DNA of 37,822 bases from JASLDZ01 sp964242895 (GTDB lineage Bacteria; Pseudomonadota; Alphaproteobacteria; Caulobacterales; Caulobacteraceae). The notes beneath the pieces are model-generated. The model saw nothing but the letters and a program-made list of their open reading frames with translations, searched no databases and was not told where the DNA came from. Positions 25,525 through 34,002 of this stretch are shown here, piece after piece. The DNA lies in NCBI GenBank assembly GCA_964242895.1, contig CAXTBN010000026.1, positions 1 through 37,822 of the forward strand. Direction: 5' to 3'. How positions within the stretch are numbered: the stretch's first letter is position 1; every line of letters starts with the position of its first letter. A program made the position numbers and the translations under genes.

Positions 25525-25887
25525 TTAGAAGTTCAGGCCGGCTTCGCGCGCGGCGTCGGCCAGGGCTTTCACCCGGCCGTGGTACAGGTAGCCGCCGCGG
25601 TCGAACACGACGTCGGTGACGCCGGCGGCCTTGGCGCGCTCGGCGATGCGCTGGCCGACGGTCTTGGCCGCGTCGATGTTCGCACCCGTCGCCGGGCCGC
25701 CCTCGACCTTCTCCAGCGAGGAGGCGGCGGCGAGGGTCACGCCCTTGGCGTCGTCGATCAGCTGGGCGGCGATATGCTTGTTGGAGCGGAACACGCTTAG
25801 GCGCAGGCGCTCGCCCGCCAGCTTGCGCAGGCGGATGCGGTTGCGCTCTGCGCGGCGGACGTGGGAGTCGCGGGGAGTGAGGGCCAT
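25525..25887 (-). CDS. rplR: 50S ribosomal protein L18 (uL18)
   Basis: Binds 5S rRNA together with L5 and L25 in the central protuberance. The 120-residue protein has the basic N-terminal RRAERNRIRLRKL and the core RLSVFRSNKHIAAQLIDD. It also shows AKTVGQRIAERAKAAGV and the C-terminal VVFDRGGYLYHGRVKALADA.REAGL. Length is normal (117-120). One bp separates it from rplF upstream. Confidence 0.98.
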   Translation of the reverse strand: MALTPRDSHVRRAERNRIRLRKLAGERLRLSVFRSNKHIAAQLIDDAKGVTLAAASSLEKVEGGPATGANIDAAKTVGQRIAERAKAAGVTDVVFDRGGYLYHGRVKALADAAREAGLNF

Positions 25888-25888
25888 C

Positions 25889-26422
25889 TTACTTCTTCTT
25901 GCCTTCCTTGCGCCGCACGGTCTCGCCCTGGTAGCGCACGCCCTTGCCCTTGTAGGGCTCGGGCGGACGCACGCGGCGGATGCGCGCGGCCGTCTCGCCG
26001 ACCTGCTGCTTGTCGATCCCGGAGATGCGGATCTCCACCGGACGGGGCACCGCGAAGGTGATGCCGGCCGGCGGCGGCATGTCGACGTCGTGGCTGAAGC
26101 CGAGCTGCAGGGACAGGTCGCGGCCCTTGAGCGCGGCGCGGTAGCCCACGCCGACCAGCTCCAGCACCTCCTCGTAGCCCTTGGTCACGCCCTCGACCAT
26201 GTTGTTGGTCAAGGTGCGGCTGAGGCCCCACATTGCGTTGTGGCGCTGGCTCTCGCCCGTGGGCGTGAGCGTCAGCTGGCCGTCCGCCTGGCCGATGGAG
26301 ATCTCCTCCGGCAGGGTGTGGGCCAGCTCGCCCTTGGGGCCCTTCACGCGGATCGCCTGGCCGTCGAGGGTGACGGTGACGCCGCTGGGGACCGCGATGG
26401 TCTTCTTTCCGATACGGGACAT
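25889..26422 (-). CDS. rplF: 50S ribosomal protein L6 (uL6)
   Basis: 50S protein beside the factor-binding site and sarcin-ricin loop. The 177-residue protein starts MSRIGKKTIAVPSGVTV and has VKGPKGELAHTLP, RTLTNNMVEGVTKGYE and the C-terminal GIDKQQVGETAARIRRVRPP with EPYKGKGVRYQGE. Length equals E. coli L6. Gap to rpsH is 7 bp. Confidence 0.98.
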   Translation of the reverse strand: MSRIGKKTIAVPSGVTVTLDGQAIRVKGPKGELAHTLPEEISIGQADGQLTLTPTGESQRHNAMWGLSRTLTNNMVEGVTKGYEEVLELVGVGYRAALKGRDLSLQLGFSHDVDMPPPAGITFAVPRPVEIRISGIDKQQVGETAARIRRVRPPEPYKGKGVRYQGETVRRKEGKKK

Positions 26423-26429
26423 GGCGGCC

Positions 26430-26828
26430 TCAGTACACGCGGCAGAGGACTTCGCCGCCGACGTTTTCCGTCCGCGCAGCGGTGTCGCTCATCACGCCCT
26501 TGGGCGTGGACAGGATCGAGATGCCGAGGCCGTTACGCACGGGCTTCAGCTCCTTGATGGAGGAGTACACGCGGCGGCCCGGCGTCGAGACGCGGGAGAT
26601 CTCCGCGATCACGGGCTGGCCGTCGAAGTACTTGAGCTCGATCTCGAATTCGGGGTGGGCGCCCTCGCGCTCGATCAACGTGTAGCCGCGGATGTAGCCC
26701 TCGTCCTGAAGGACGTCGAGCACGCGGCGACGGAGCGTCGAGGCGGGGGTGCGCACCGTCGAACGCTTGCGCTCGGCGGCGTTCTTGATGCGGGCGATCA
26801 GGTCGCTCAGGGGGTCGTTGAAGGACAT
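26430..26828 (-). CDS. rpsH: 30S ribosomal protein S8 (uS8)
   Basis: Primary 16S rRNA-binding protein organising the central domain; in E. coli it represses the spc operon by binding the rplX-rplE region of the mRNA. The 132-residue protein begins MSFNDPLSDLIARIKNA, with VLDVLQDEGYIRGY, RVSTPGRRVYSSI and the C-terminal GLGISILSTPKGVMSD followed by GGEVLCRVY. Gap to rpsN is 10 bp. I do not identify an S8-like regulatory helix here by eye. Confidence 0.98.
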   Translation of the reverse strand: MSFNDPLSDLIARIKNAAERKRSTVRTPASTLRRRVLDVLQDEGYIRGYTLIEREGAHPEFEIELKYFDGQPVIAEISRVSTPGRRVYSSIKELKPVRNGLGISILSTPKGVMSDTAARTENVGGEVLCRVY

Positions 26829-26838
26829 CTGTGTTCCC

Positions 26839-27144
26839 TCACCAGCTCGACTTGACGAGGCCGGGCACCTGGCCGGCGGACCCGAGGTCGCGCAGGGCGA
26901 TGCGGCTCATCTTGAGCTTGCGGTAGAAGGCGCGCGGGCGCCCGGTGACGTCGCAACGGTTGCGGTAGCGGACCGGCGACGAGGAGCGCGGCAGCTCGGC
27001 CAGGCGCAGGCGGGCGTCGAAGCGCTCTTCGAGCGGCTGCGACTCGTCGCTCGCGATCGCCTTCAGCTCCTCGCGCTTCTTTGCGTACTGCTTGACCAGC
27101 TTCGCCACGTGGACGTTGCGGTTGACGGCGGACTTCTTAGCCAT
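26839..27144 (-). CDS. rpsN: 30S ribosomal protein S14, zinc-independent (uS14)
   Basis: Head protein of the 30S subunit. The 101-residue protein has the long, C-minus form: the zinc CxxC pairs are absent, and the core reads RNRCDVTGRPRAFYRKLKMS and RIALRDLGSAGQVPGL. The N-terminus is MAKKSAVNRNVHVAKLVK. Length matches E. coli S14 (101). Gap to rplE is 19 bp. Confidence 0.98.
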   Translation of the reverse strand: MAKKSAVNRNVHVAKLVKQYAKKREELKAIASDESQPLEERFDARLRLAELPRSSSPVRYRNRCDVTGRPRAFYRKLKMSRIALRDLGSAGQVPGLVKSSW

Positions 27145-27163
27145 GGTGCTTGTCCTTTCCCGC

Positions 27164-27754
27164 TCAGTTCACGAACGGGAACTGGAGCTCTTTCAGAAGC
27201 GCGCGCGCCTCGTCATCGCTCTTGGCCGTGGTGCAGACGACGATGTCCATGCCCCACATCTGGTCGATCTGGTCGTAGTTGATCTCGGGGAACACAATGT
27301 GCTCCTTCAGGCCCATGGCGTAGTTGCCGCGACCGTCGAAGCTCTTCCCGTTCAGGCCGCGGAAATCCTTCACGCGCGGCAGCGCGATGGTGATCAGGCG
27401 ATCAAGGAACTCGTACATGCGCTCGCGGCGCAGGGTGACCTTGGCGCCGATGACCATGTTCTCGCGCAGCTTGAACTGGGCCACCGACTTGCGGGCCCGC
27501 GTGGTGGCGGGCTTCTGGCCGGCGATCGCCGTCAGGTCCTTCACCGCCGCGCCGACCTTCTTGGAGTCGTTCACCGCTTCGCCGATACCCATGTTCAGCA
27601 CGATCTTGTCGAGCCGGGGCACCTGCATCTCGTTGGTGTAGCCGAACTGCTCGCGCAGCACGCCGCGGATGCGGTCGGTGTACTCGCTCTTCAGGCGCGG
27701 GACGTAAGCCTCGCTGGGGGCCTCGCCGCCGCCCGTCTGTTGGACGTCAGCCAC
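27164..27754 (-). CDS. rplE: 50S ribosomal protein L5 (uL5)
   Basis: Binds 5S rRNA and forms the central-protuberance bridge to S13. The 196-residue protein has YTNEMQVPRLDKIVLNMGIG, GQKPATTRARKSVAQFKLRE, GAKVTLRRERMYEFLDRLI, DFRGLNGKSFDGRGNYAMGL and the C-terminal MDIVVCTTAKSDDEARALL. An N-terminal extension of about 20 residues precedes the core seen in E. coli (179). The start is GTG at 27754, overlapping the rplX end by 8 nt. Confidence 0.97.
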   Translation of the reverse strand: MADVQQTGGGEAPSEAYVPRLKSEYTDRIRGVLREQFGYTNEMQVPRLDKIVLNMGIGEAVNDSKKVGAAVKDLTAIAGQKPATTRARKSVAQFKLRENMVIGAKVTLRRERMYEFLDRLITIALPRVKDFRGLNGKSFDGRGNYAMGLKEHIVFPEINYDQIDQMWGMDIVVCTTAKSDDEARALLKELQFPFVN

Positions 27755-28061
27755 TGATGGTCTCTCCCGTCGTCTTGGCGAAGCGGACCTTCTTGTCCCC
27801 TTCGGTGCGGAAGCCGACGCGGGTCGCCTTGCCGGCGGAGTCCGCGATCGCGACGTTCGAGACGTGCAGCGACGCTTCCTTGCTTTTGATGCCCCCTTGC
27901 GGGTCGGCCTGGCTGGCCTTGGTGTGGCGCTGGACCATGTTCACGCCCTCGACCAGCACGCGCTCGTCCTTGGGCATGACCTTGGTCACGCGGCCCGTCT
28001 TGCCCTTGTCCTTGCCCGTGAGGACGACGACGCGGTCACCCGACTTGATCTTGGCGGCCAT
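27747..28061 (-). CDS. rplX: 50S ribosomal protein L24 (uL24)
   Basis: Assembly initiator of the 50S subunit with a KOW motif. The 104-residue protein starts MAAKIKSGDRVVVLTGKDKG, the KOW segment, then GVNMVQRHTK and KEASLHVSNVAIAD. The ATG at 28061 shares a base with the rplN stop (TGATG), and its own stop lies inside rplE (8-nt overlap), so coupling on both sides is likely. The frame is open upstream to 28370 inside rplN and is not coding there. Confidence 0.97.
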   Translation of the reverse strand: MAAKIKSGDRVVVLTGKDKGKTGRVTKVMPKDERVLVEGVNMVQRHTKASQADPQGGIKSKEASLHVSNVAIADSAGKATRVGFRTEGDKKVRFAKTTGETISG

Positions 28062-28429
28062 CACAGCACCTCCGGCGCGAGGCTGATGATCTTCATGTGG
28101 TTCTTGGCGCGCAGCTCGCGCGGCACGGGCCCGAAGATGCGGGTGCCGACCGGCTCGTTGGACTTGTTCACGATCACCGCCGCCGACTTGTCGAAGCGGA
28201 TGGTCGAGCCGTCCTTGCGGGCGATGTCCTTGGCCGTGCGCACGACGATGCAGCGCACCACGTCGCCCTTCTTCACGCGGCCGCGGGGGATCGCCTCCTT
28301 CACCGACGCCACGATGACGTCGCCGACGCCGGCGTAGCGGCGACCCGCTCCGCCCAGCACCTTGATGCACATGACCCGGCGCGCGCCCGAATTGTCGGCG
28401 ACCTCCAGGTTAGTCTGCATCTGGATCAT
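28061..28429 (-). CDS. rplN: 50S ribosomal protein L14 (uL14)
   Basis: Subunit-interface protein forming bridge B8 with 16S rRNA and the binding site for the silencing factor RsfS. The 122-residue protein begins MIQMQTNLEVADNSGARRV, has MCIKVLGGAGRRYAGVGD, RKDGSTIRFDKSAAVIVN and FGPVPRELR and ends KIISLAPEVL. Length matches E. coli (123). Gap to rpsQ is 25 bp. Confidence 0.98.
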   Translation of the reverse strand: MIQMQTNLEVADNSGARRVMCIKVLGGAGRRYAGVGDVIVASVKEAIPRGRVKKGDVVRCIVVRTAKDIARKDGSTIRFDKSAAVIVNKSNEPVGTRIFGPVPRELRAKNHMKIISLAPEVL

Positions 28430-28454
28430 GGGTTTCTACCTTCCAGATCGGGGT

Positions 28455-28709
28455 TCAGGCCGAAGGCGCGGAGGCGTCCGCCTTGGACAGGACCTCCCAC
28501 GTCTTCAGCTTCGACTTGGGCGCGCACTCCTGGATCCGGACCTTGTCGCCGGTGTGGAACGCGTTGCCCTCGTCATGGGCGTGGTAGCGCTTGGAGCGGC
28601 GCACGGGCTTCTTCAGCACGGGGTGCTGGAAGGTGCGCTCGATCAGCACGATCACCGTCTTGTCACCCTTGTCGGAGACGACGGCGCCTTCGAGAATACG
28701 CTTGGGCAT
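28455..28709 (-). CDS. rpsQ: 30S ribosomal protein S17 (uS17)
   Basis: OB-fold primary binder of 16S rRNA. The 84-residue protein has MPKRILEGAVVSDKGDKTVI, HPVLKKPVRRSKRYHAHDE, GDKVRIQECAPKSKLKTW and the C-terminal EVLSKA, the family core. Length matches E. coli S17 (84). Gap to rpmC is 10 bp. Confidence 0.98.
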   Translation of the reverse strand: MPKRILEGAVVSDKGDKTVIVLIERTFQHPVLKKPVRRSKRYHAHDEGNAFHTGDKVRIQECAPKSKLKTWEVLSKADASAPSA

Positions 28710-28719
28710 CGCGGCGTCC

Positions 28720-28923
28720 TCAGACCTTGGCGGCCGGCGGCGCCTTCTGGCGCTGCACGGTCTTGATGCGCGCGATGTCCTTGCGAACCTCGCTGGCGCG
28801 GTGGCTCTTCTCCATCTGGCCGGTCGCCTGCTGAAAGCGCAGGTTGAACTGCTCCTTCTTCAGGTTAAGCAGGGCGTCGGTCGTCTGGTCGGGGGTCATC
28901 CCCCGCACGTCGTCGATCTTCAT
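28720..28923 (-). CDS. rpmC: 50S ribosomal protein L29 (uL29)
   Basis: Small helical protein at the exit tunnel, part of the docking site for trigger factor and SRP. From the ATG at 28923 it has 67 residues: MKIDDVRGMTPDQT, LLNLKKEQFNLRFQQATGQ, and RKDIARIKTVQRQK. The start A is shared with the rplP stop (TGATG). The longer open frame running upstream is a shadow of rpsC and rplP. Confidence 0.97.
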   Translation of the reverse strand: MKIDDVRGMTPDQTTDALLNLKKEQFNLRFQQATGQMEKSHRASEVRKDIARIKTVQRQKAPPAAKV

Positions 28924-29369
28924 CAGGCGGCCTCCGCCTCGGTGTGGGCGATGATGCCGGCGTCGAGTCGGGTGACCACCTTGACGCGGATCGGCAGCTT
29001 GGCGGCGCCGAGCGCCAGCGCCTGACGCGCCACGTCGTCCGGCACGCCGTCGATCTCGAACATGATGCGGCCGGGGGCGACGCGCGCGGCCCAGTACTCG
29101 ACGGCGCCCTTGCCCTTGCCCATGCGGACTTCGGCGGGCTTGTCGGTGACCGGCAGGTCCGGGAAGATCCGGATCCAGACGCGGCCCTGGCGCTTCATCT
29201 CGCGGGTGATCGCTCGGCGGCAGGCCTCGATCTGGCGCGCGGTGATGCGCTCGGGCTCCAGGGCCTTGAGGCCGTAGGAGCCGAAGTTCAGCGCCGTGCC
29301 GCCCTTCGAGGTCCCGTGGATGCGGCCCTTGAACTGCTTGCGGAACTTGGTCTTCTTCGGAGACAGCAT
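28923..29369 (-). CDS. rplP: 50S ribosomal protein L16 (uL16)
   Basis: 50S protein contacting A-site tRNA and helping form the peptidyl transferase region. The 148-residue protein starts MLSPKKTKFRKQFKGRIHG, then GSYGLKALEPERITARQIEA, RRAITREMKRQGRVWIRIFP, KPAEVRMGKGKGAVEYWAAR and PGRIMFEIDG. Its C-terminus runs about 10 residues past E. coli L16 (136). Gap to rpsC is 3 bp. Confidence 0.98.
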   Translation of the reverse strand: MLSPKKTKFRKQFKGRIHGTSKGGTALNFGSYGLKALEPERITARQIEACRRAITREMKRQGRVWIRIFPDLPVTDKPAEVRMGKGKGAVEYWAARVAPGRIMFEIDGVPDDVARQALALGAAKLPIRVKVVTRLDAGIIAHTEAEAA

Positions 29370-29372
29370 CGC

Positions 29373-30137
29373 TTAAGCCTGCGGCTGGTCGCCGCCGCCC
29401 GAAGGACGGCGGTCGCGTCGGGGACCACGGTCGGGGCGGTCGCGGCCTTCGGAGGACGACGGGCCCTGGGCCTCGCCGGCCCAGCGCTTGTCCTGCGCCA
29501 TGGGGTCGTGCTCGAGCACCTCGCCCTTGAACACCCACACCTTCACGCCGATGATCCCATAGGTCGTCTTCGCTTCGGTGAAGCCGTAGTCGATGTCGGC
29601 GCGGAGCGTGTGGAGCGGCACCCGGCCTTCGCGGTACCACTCCATGCGCGCGATCTCCGAGCCGCCGAGGCGGCCCGACACGTTGATGCGGATGCCCTTG
29701 GCGCCGAGGCGCACGGCCGACTGGATCGAGCGCTTCATGGCGCGGCGGAAGGCGATGCGGCGCTCGAGCTGCTGCGCGATGCTCTCGGCCACGAGCTGCG
29801 CGTCGACCTCGGGCTTGCGCACCTCGACGATGTTCAGGCTGACGTCGCCCTCGGTCATCGCCGCCACGTCCTTGCGCAGCTTCTCGATGTCGACGCCCTT
29901 CTTGCCGATGATCACGCCGGGACGAGCGGCGTAGATGGTCACGCGGCAACGCTTGTGCGGGCGCTCGATGATGATGCGCGAGACACCGGCGGCGTTCAGG
30001 CGCGACTTCAGCGCGCGACGCAGCTTGATGTCCTGGTGCAGCAGCTTGGCGTAGTCCGCGCCGTCGGAGAACCAGCGGCTGTCCCACGTGCGGTTGATGC
30101 CCAGGCGCAGCCCGATCGGGTTGACCTTCTGACCCAT
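29373..30137 (-). CDS. rpsC: 30S ribosomal protein S3 (uS3)
   Basis: mRNA-entry protein with helicase-like function. The 254-residue protein begins MGQKVNPIGLRLGINRTWDS and contains a KH domain with the GKKG loop (PGVIIGKKGVDIEKL) and a C-terminal S3 domain (GAKGIRINVSGRLGGSEIAR, TLRADIDYGF, VKVWVFKGEV). A basic tail of Arg/Asp/Gly (about 228-254) extends it beyond E. coli S3 (233), as is common in alphaproteobacteria. The start shares one base with the rplV stop (TAATG). Confidence 0.98.
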   Translation of the reverse strand: MGQKVNPIGLRLGINRTWDSRWFSDGADYAKLLHQDIKLRRALKSRLNAAGVSRIIIERPHKRCRVTIYAARPGVIIGKKGVDIEKLRKDVAAMTEGDVSLNIVEVRKPEVDAQLVAESIAQQLERRIAFRRAMKRSIQSAVRLGAKGIRINVSGRLGGSEIARMEWYREGRVPLHTLRADIDYGFTEAKTTYGIIGVKVWVFKGEVLEHDPMAQDKRWAGEAQGPSSSEGRDRPDRGPRRDRRPSGGGDQPQA

Positions 30138-30520
30138 TACGCGGCCTCCCCGGCCAGCTCGCGGACCACGACCGTGATCTCGCTGAACGGCTTCTCGATG
30201 CGCGCGGAGCGGCCGCGGGCGCGGGCGGAGAAGCGCTTCATCACGAAATTCTTGCCCACGAACGCCTCGGCCACGACCAGGTTGTCGATGTCGAGGTTGT
30301 GGTTGTTCTCGGCGTTGGAGATGGCCGAGTAGAGCGCCTTCTTCACATCGCCGGCGATCCGCTTGTGGCTGAACTCCAGCTCGTTGAGCGCGCGCTGCAC
30401 CGGCAGGCCGCGGATCGACTGGGCCACGAGGCCCAGCTTGCGCGGTGAGGTGCGCAGGTTGACGAGCTTGGCCATGGCGGACTGCTCGCCCACGCGACGG
30501 CCTTTGGACTGCTTGGCCAT
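30137..30520 (-). CDS. rplV: 50S ribosomal protein L22 (uL22)
   Basis: Lines the exit tunnel with L4; loop changes can give macrolide resistance. The 127-residue protein has LRTSPRKLGLVAQSIRGLPV, FSHKRIAGDVKKALYSAISN, AENNHNLDIDNLVVAEAFVG and KRFSARARGRSARIEKPFSE. The tunnel loop looks intact. ATG at 30520 is preferred to Met16, because alphaproteobacterial L22 proteins carry a similar basic N-terminal stretch. Gap to rpsS is 1 bp. Confidence 0.98.
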   Translation of the reverse strand: MAKQSKGRRVGEQSAMAKLVNLRTSPRKLGLVAQSIRGLPVQRALNELEFSHKRIAGDVKKALYSAISNAENNHNLDIDNLVVAEAFVGKNFVMKRFSARARGRSARIEKPFSEITVVVRELAGEAA

Positions 30521-30521
30521 C

Positions 30522-30799
30522 TTACTTCCTCTTCGCCTTCTTGTCGGCGGCGTGGCCGTAGAAGGTGCGGGTCGGCGAGAACTCGCCGAACTTCATGCCC
30601 ACCATGTCCTCGGACACGGACACGGGGATGTGCTTGTGGCCGTTGTAGACGCCGAAGGTCAGGCCGATGAACTGCGGCATGATCGTCGAGCGGCGCGACC
30701 AGGTCTTGATCATGTCCTTGCGGCCACTGGTCTGCAGGGCGTCAGCCTTGCGGAGCAGGTAGCCGTCGACGAACGGGCCTTTCCAAACGGAGCGGGTCA

Positions 30800-30800
<1 letters not shown>
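30522..30800 (-). CDS. rpsS: 30S ribosomal protein S19 (uS19)
   Basis: Head protein contacting S13 and the 50S subunit. The 92-residue protein starts MTRSVWKGPFVDGYLLRKA, with IKTWSRRSTIMPQFIGLTFG, VYNGHKHIPVSVSEDMVGMK and FGEFSPTRTFYGHAADKKAK. Length matches E. coli (92). Start and rplB stop overlap as TGATG. Confidence 0.98.
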
Positions 30801-31636
<836 letters not shown>

Positions 31637-31640
31637 GGCG

Positions 31641-31952
31641 TCAGAGACCCGTCGTCACGTCGATGGACTGGCCGGCGGCCAGCGTCACGATCGCCTTCTT
31701 GATGTCGGAGCGGCGGCCCTTCTGACCGCGGAAGCGCTTGGTCTTGCCCTCCTGGATCAGGGTGTTGACCTTCAGCACGTTGACCGTGAACAGCGCTTCG
31801 ACCGCAGCCGCGATCTCGTCCTTGGTGGAGTCCATGGCCACCTGGAACACGACCTTGTTCTGCTCGGAGAGCACGGTCGCCTTCTCGGTGATGTGCGGCG
31901 CGACGATCACGTCGTAGTGGCGGGGCGTCGGCCCCCTCGTGACTTGGGCCAT
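31641..31952 (-). CDS. rplW: 50S ribosomal protein L23 (uL23)
   Basis: Exit-tunnel rim protein and main dock for trigger factor and SRP. From the ATG at 31952 it has 103 residues: HYDVIVAPHITEKATVLSEQ, NKVVFQVAMDSTKDEIAAAV, VLKVNTLIQEGKTKRFRG and DIKKAIVTLAAGQSID. The ATG shares a base with the rplD stop (TGATG); a GTG one codon upstream at 31955 is the alternative. Confidence 0.97.
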   Translation of the reverse strand: MAQVTRGPTPRHYDVIVAPHITEKATVLSEQNKVVFQVAMDSTKDEIAAAVEALFTVNVLKVNTLIQEGKTKRFRGQKGRRSDIKKAIVTLAAGQSIDVTTGL

Positions 31953-32593
31953 CACGCGGCTTCCTTATGATCGGCGAAGCGCGCCTCGATGGCGGCCACC
32001 GCGTCGCGCGTCAGCACCAGGGTGTCGCGGCGCAGCACGTCGTACACGTTGAGGCCCGCGTCCGGCAGCACGTCGATCCGCGGGATGTTGCGGGCGGCGA
32101 GCTTCAGGTTGGCGTCGACCTCGGGGCCGGCGATCACCAGCGCGCTGGTCCAGCCGAGCTTCTCCACGCGGGTACGGAAGGCGGCGGTCTTGGCCTCGGT
32201 CAGCGTCATGGCGTCGACCACCACCAGCGAACCCGACTTGGCCTTGCTCGAGAGCGCGTGGCGCAGCGCCAGGGCGCGCACCTTCTTGGTCAGGTCGTGG
32301 GCGTGGCTGCGGTTCACCGGGCCGAACACCTTGGCGCCGCCGACGAACTGCGCCGCCTTGCGCGAGCCGTGGCGGGCGCCGCCGGTGCCCTTCTGCTTGT
32401 ACATCTTCTTGCCCGTGCGGGCGACTTCGTTGCGCGTCTTGATCTTGTGCGTACCAGCGCGGCGCTTGGCCAGCTGGTAGTTGACCATGCGCGACAGGAT
32501 GTCGGTGCGGATCTCGGTCAGCCCGAAGATCGCGTCCGACAGCTCGATGTCACCGGCGGCGCCGGCGTCGAGGTTGACGACGTTCAGCTTCAC
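31952..32593 (-). CDS. rplD: 50S ribosomal protein L4 (uL4)
   Basis: Tunnel protein; in E. coli L4 also represses the S10 operon by attenuation in the rpsJ leader. The 213-residue protein has AKRRAGTHKIKTRNEVARTG, KKMYKQKGTGGARHGSRKAA and VFGPVNRSHAHDLTKKVRAL, then LALRHALSSKAKSG and the C-terminal NVYDVLRRDTLVLTRDAVAA. The start is GTG at 32593, overlapping the rplC stop as GTGA. The extended tunnel loop is conserved. Whether it controls this operon's leader is unknown. Confidence 0.98.
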   Translation of the reverse strand: MKLNVVNLDAGAAGDIELSDAIFGLTEIRTDILSRMVNYQLAKRRAGTHKIKTRNEVARTGKKMYKQKGTGGARHGSRKAAQFVGGAKVFGPVNRSHAHDLTKKVRALALRHALSSKAKSGSLVVVDAMTLTEAKTAAFRTRVEKLGWTSALVIAGPEVDANLKLAARNIPRIDVLPDAGLNVYDVLRRDTLVLTRDAVAAIEARFADHKEAA

Positions 32594-33390
32594 GCCTCGC
32601 CCCCTTCTTGTTGGGTGGTGGTCTCGGCCGCGGGAGCCTCTTGGGCTTCGGCGGCCGGAGCGGCGTGCGCGTCGCCCGCCTTGCGGAAGGCGCCGGGCGA
32701 CGGCGCGTCCTTGTGGACCGCCTTCTTCACCGCGTCGCGGATCTTGACGACCGTGCCCTCGTGGCCGGGCACCGCGCCCTTGATCATGATCAGGCCGCGC
32801 TCGGCGTCGACACGGAAGATGGTCAGGTTCTGCGTGGTGACGGTCTCGACGCCCAGGTGGCCGGCCATCTTCTTGCCCTTGAACACCTTGCCGGGGTCCT
32901 GGCGCTGACCGGTGGAGCCGTGCGAGCGGTGGCTGACGGAGACGCCGTGGGTGGCGCGCAGGCCGCCGAAGTTCCAGCGCTTCATGGCGCCGGCGAAGCC
33001 CTTGCCGATCGTCAGGCCCTGCACGTCCACGTACTGGCCGGGGACGAAGTGGTCGGCGGTGACCTCGGCGCCCAGTTCGGGCAACAGGTCTTCGGCGACG
33101 CGGAACTCGGCGACGTGCGCCTTGGGCTCGACGAGCGCCTTGGCGAAGTGGCCGCGCAGCGGCTGGGTGGTGTTCTTCGCCTTCTTCGACCCGATGCCGA
33201 GTTGCACGGCGCTGTAGCCGTCCACGTCGGCGGTGCGCAGGCCGGTGACCTGCAGGCCTTCGACGGAGAGCACGGTGACGGGCACGTGGGCGCCGGTCTC
33301 GTCGAAGAAGCGGGTCATGCCGAGCTTCTTGGCGAGCACGCCGGTGCGGCGCTCCCCCTTGGTCTTGGCGGTCTGGATGGTGGCGGGCAT
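32590..33390 (-). CDS. rplC: 50S ribosomal protein L3 (uL3)
   Basis: 50S assembly initiator reaching into the peptidyl transferase centre. The 266-residue protein has GVLAKKLGMTRFFDETGAHV, GKGFAGAMKRWNFGGLRATH, VSHRSHGSTGQRQDPGKVFK and GKKMAGHLG. The Gln in the GSTGQRQDPG loop corresponds to the site methylated by PrmB in E. coli. A C-terminal Ala/Glu/Thr-rich tail of about 40 residues (from about 226) exceeds E. coli L3 (209); such tails are common in this class. Gap to rpsJ is 13 bp. Confidence 0.98.
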   Translation of the reverse strand: MPATIQTAKTKGERRTGVLAKKLGMTRFFDETGAHVPVTVLSVEGLQVTGLRTADVDGYSAVQLGIGSKKAKNTTQPLRGHFAKALVEPKAHVAEFRVAEDLLPELGAEVTADHFVPGQYVDVQGLTIGKGFAGAMKRWNFGGLRATHGVSVSHRSHGSTGQRQDPGKVFKGKKMAGHLGVETVTTQNLTIFRVDAERGLIMIKGAVPGHEGTVVKIRDAVKKAVHKDAPSPGAFRKAGDAHAAPAAEAQEAPAAETTTQQEGGEA

Positions 33391-33403
33391 GTTCGGCGGC
33401 CCC

Positions 33404-33712
33404 TTAGATCTTGATCTCGACGTCGACGCCGGCCGACAGGTCGAGCTTCATCAGCGCGTCCACGGTCTGCGGGGTCGGGTCGACGATGTCGAGCACGCGC
33501 TTGTGCGTGCGGATCTCGAACTGTTCGCGGCTCTTCTTGTCCACGTGCGGCGAGCGGTTGACCGTGAACTTCTCGATCAGCGTGGGCAGCGGGATCGGGC
33601 CGCGCACCTGGGCGCCCGTGCGCTTGGCGGTCTGCACGATCTCGCGGGTGGAGTGATCCAGCACGCGGTGATCGAAGGCCTTGAGCCTTATGCGGATGTT
33701 CTGGCGATCCAT
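33404..33712 (-). CDS. rpsJ: 30S ribosomal protein S10 (uS10, NusE)
   Basis: Head protein of the 30S subunit that also works as NusE in antitermination and NusG-mediated transcription-translation coupling. The 102-residue protein starts MDRQNIRIRLKAFDHRVLD, with GAQVRGPIPLPTLIEKFTV, NRSPHVDKKSREQFEIRTHK and RVLDIVDPTPQTVDALMKLD. The start at 33712 fits the family length; the frame stays open upstream to 33913 but that sequence is the leader. First gene of the S10 cluster, with about 330 bp of non-coding DNA upstream. Confidence 0.98.
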   Translation of the reverse strand: MDRQNIRIRLKAFDHRVLDHSTREIVQTAKRTGAQVRGPIPLPTLIEKFTVNRSPHVDKKSREQFEIRTHKRVLDIVDPTPQTVDALMKLDLSAGVDVEIKI

Positions 33713-33847
33713 CTCGTTCCAAACTCCCGCGCGCCGGCCTCTCGGCCGCCCCACGCCTGAACAGTTCAAAGACCAACGGTCGCCGATAAAGGCGCCCACG
33801 ACGCGTCCCGAACACTCGCTCCGAAGAAGCGACCACGCGGGACTGCA

Positions 33848-33885
33848 GAAACAGAAAGGGCCGCGCGACTGGAGCCGCCGGCCCT
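33848..33885 (-). terminator. terminator-like hairpin in the rpsJ leader (attenuator or end of DUF2807 transcript)
   Basis: Arms 33857-33863 and 33879-33885 form a 7-bp AGGGCCG/CGGCCCT stem, extended by about three inner pairs, followed on the minus strand by TTTCTGTTTC. It lies 158 bp after the DUF2807 stop and 136 bp before rpsJ, so it may end the former transcript or attenuate the latter. Confidence 0.6.
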
Positions 33886-33973
33886 GCCGTCCACCGGCGA
33901 ACCGGGGCGACACCGTTTCCTACACACCGCGTCTGACCCGCAAGCGAGTCACAGCCGATCCGTCGGAGGCGGG

Positions 33974-34002
33974 TGGATACCCGCGTCGACGGCGGAGGTC
34001 AA
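33974..34002 (-). promoter_or_regulatory. candidate sigma70 promoter of the S10 operon
   Basis: On the minus strand TTGACC (34002-33997), 17 nt, TATCCA (33979-33974). The -35 is the same as in the rpsM promoter; the -10 is moderate. It lies about 40-70 bp after the DUF2807 stop and gives a start near 33967. Confidence 0.5.

Noticed and set aside
33758..33768. TGAACAGTTCA palindrome before rpsJ as a LexA (SOS) operator
   Set aside because: The alphaproteobacterial SOS box is GTTC-N7-GTTC, a direct repeat with longer spacing; this is a short palindrome that can occur by chance.
33920..33952. 10-codon ORF in the rpsJ leader as an annotated gene
   Set aside because: No ribosome binding site is evident and its conservation is unknown; kept only as an observation in the leader finding.
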